This document shows, piece by piece, positions 63,878 to 64,000 of a DNA stretch of 64,000 bases (positions within the stretch are counted from its first letter, which is position 1; every line of letters begins with the position of its first letter). The notes under the pieces were generated by a model. The model saw only the letters and a list, made by a program, of their open reading frames with translations, was not told the DNA's origin and ran no database searches. The position numbers were made by a program, and so were the translations under genes. This DNA comes from Ischnura elegans (lineage: Eukaryota; Arthropoda; Insecta; Odonata; Coenagrionidae), in the NCBI RefSeq assembly GCF_921293095.1, contig NC_060251.1, positions 93,358,566 through 93,422,565 on the forward strand, in the 5' to 3' direction.

Positions 63878-64000
63878 CAGTACATCCTTAGCACAACGAT
63901 TCAGATTGTTAGCTGTGAGGGGAACATCCTGTGATAGTATCTCCTTTTTTCCAGTCTTTGACTCTTGTTATGAGTTTATTGAAGGGCAGAGAAGATGATA

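Larger units (their letters stand above)
61055..64000 (-). mobile_element. BEL/Pao-type LTR retrotransposon, 3' two thirds of pol, defective
   Basis: Minus-strand order from the right edge: aspartic protease-like domain (63350-63877), start of the reverse transcriptase (62595-63341), integrase (61842-62561), integrase tail (61482-61817) and DUF5641-type C-terminus (61139-61630). This gene order and the conserved C-terminal domain identify the BEL/Pao group. Most of the reverse transcriptase and RNase H has been deleted. At least one stop and several frameshifts break the rest. Gag and the 5' LTR are beyond 64000. Confidence 0.9.

Noticed and set aside
1..64000. CRISPR arrays, bacterial operons, Shine-Dalgarno sites
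   Set aside because: No regular spacer-repeat arrays or compact gene layout. The sequence is typical eukaryotic repeat-rich DNA.
1..64000. tRNA, rRNA and snRNA genes
   Set aside because: No cloverleaf with A and B boxes and no rRNA-like stretches were recognised by eye on either strand. A dedicated scan could still find a degenerate tRNA-derived SINE.

Overview
This window looks like intergenic or intronic DNA from a large, AT-rich arthropod genome, most likely an insect. That reading rests on the mix of elements: RTE-like and Jockey/CR1-like LINEs, Penelope-like elements with GIY-YIG domains, a BEL/Pao retrotransposon and many small DNA transposons. No complete host gene is visible. Almost every recognisable protein is a decayed transposon product. 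The species cannot be named from the sequence alone. All similarities were judged by eye.

Layout. (1) 1-9.96 kb: copy A of a large composite repeat, on the minus strand. It contains a 344-nt exon-like block, a hAT-type MITE, a PIF/Harbinger-type MITE and an RTE-like LINE that is itself split by a TA-flanked 1.26-kb transposon. (2) 10-17.3 kb: a mosaic of a second RTE family, a CR1-like fragment, a Penelope-like element with a 12-bp target duplication and two hammerhead ribozyme motifs, and another RTE copy split by a 1.66-kb insertion. (3) 17.3-24.8 kb: copies D (-) and B (+) of the composite repeat, head to head around an RTE. (4) 24.8-27.1 kb: mostly low-copy sequence with a hairpin cluster. 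(5) 27.1-31.4 kb: a second RTE/CR1 mosaic with the same internal junction, and a second Penelope-like element. (6) 31.7-40.9 kb: copies E (-) and C (+), again head to head around an RTE. (7) 41-60 kb: sparser DNA with a foldback family, pogo-, mariner- and hAT-type MITEs, tandem duplications and LINE fragments. (8) 59.3-60.9 kb: a Jockey/CR1-like LINE split cleanly by a piggyBac-type MITE. (9) 60.9-64 kb: a BEL/Pao pol region running off the right edge.

The most unusual structure is the composite repeat. Five copies (A-E) of a 344-nt block lie in noncoding repeat arms. Each keeps an open acidic reading frame through the part that survives. Four keep a consensus GTAAG donor and four keep an AG acceptor. 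Sequence around the block has decayed much more. This suggests a host exon captured by a repeat, or a coding exon of an unrecognised large transposon. The window also holds several filled/empty insertion-site pairs that fix the order of nested insertions without outside data.
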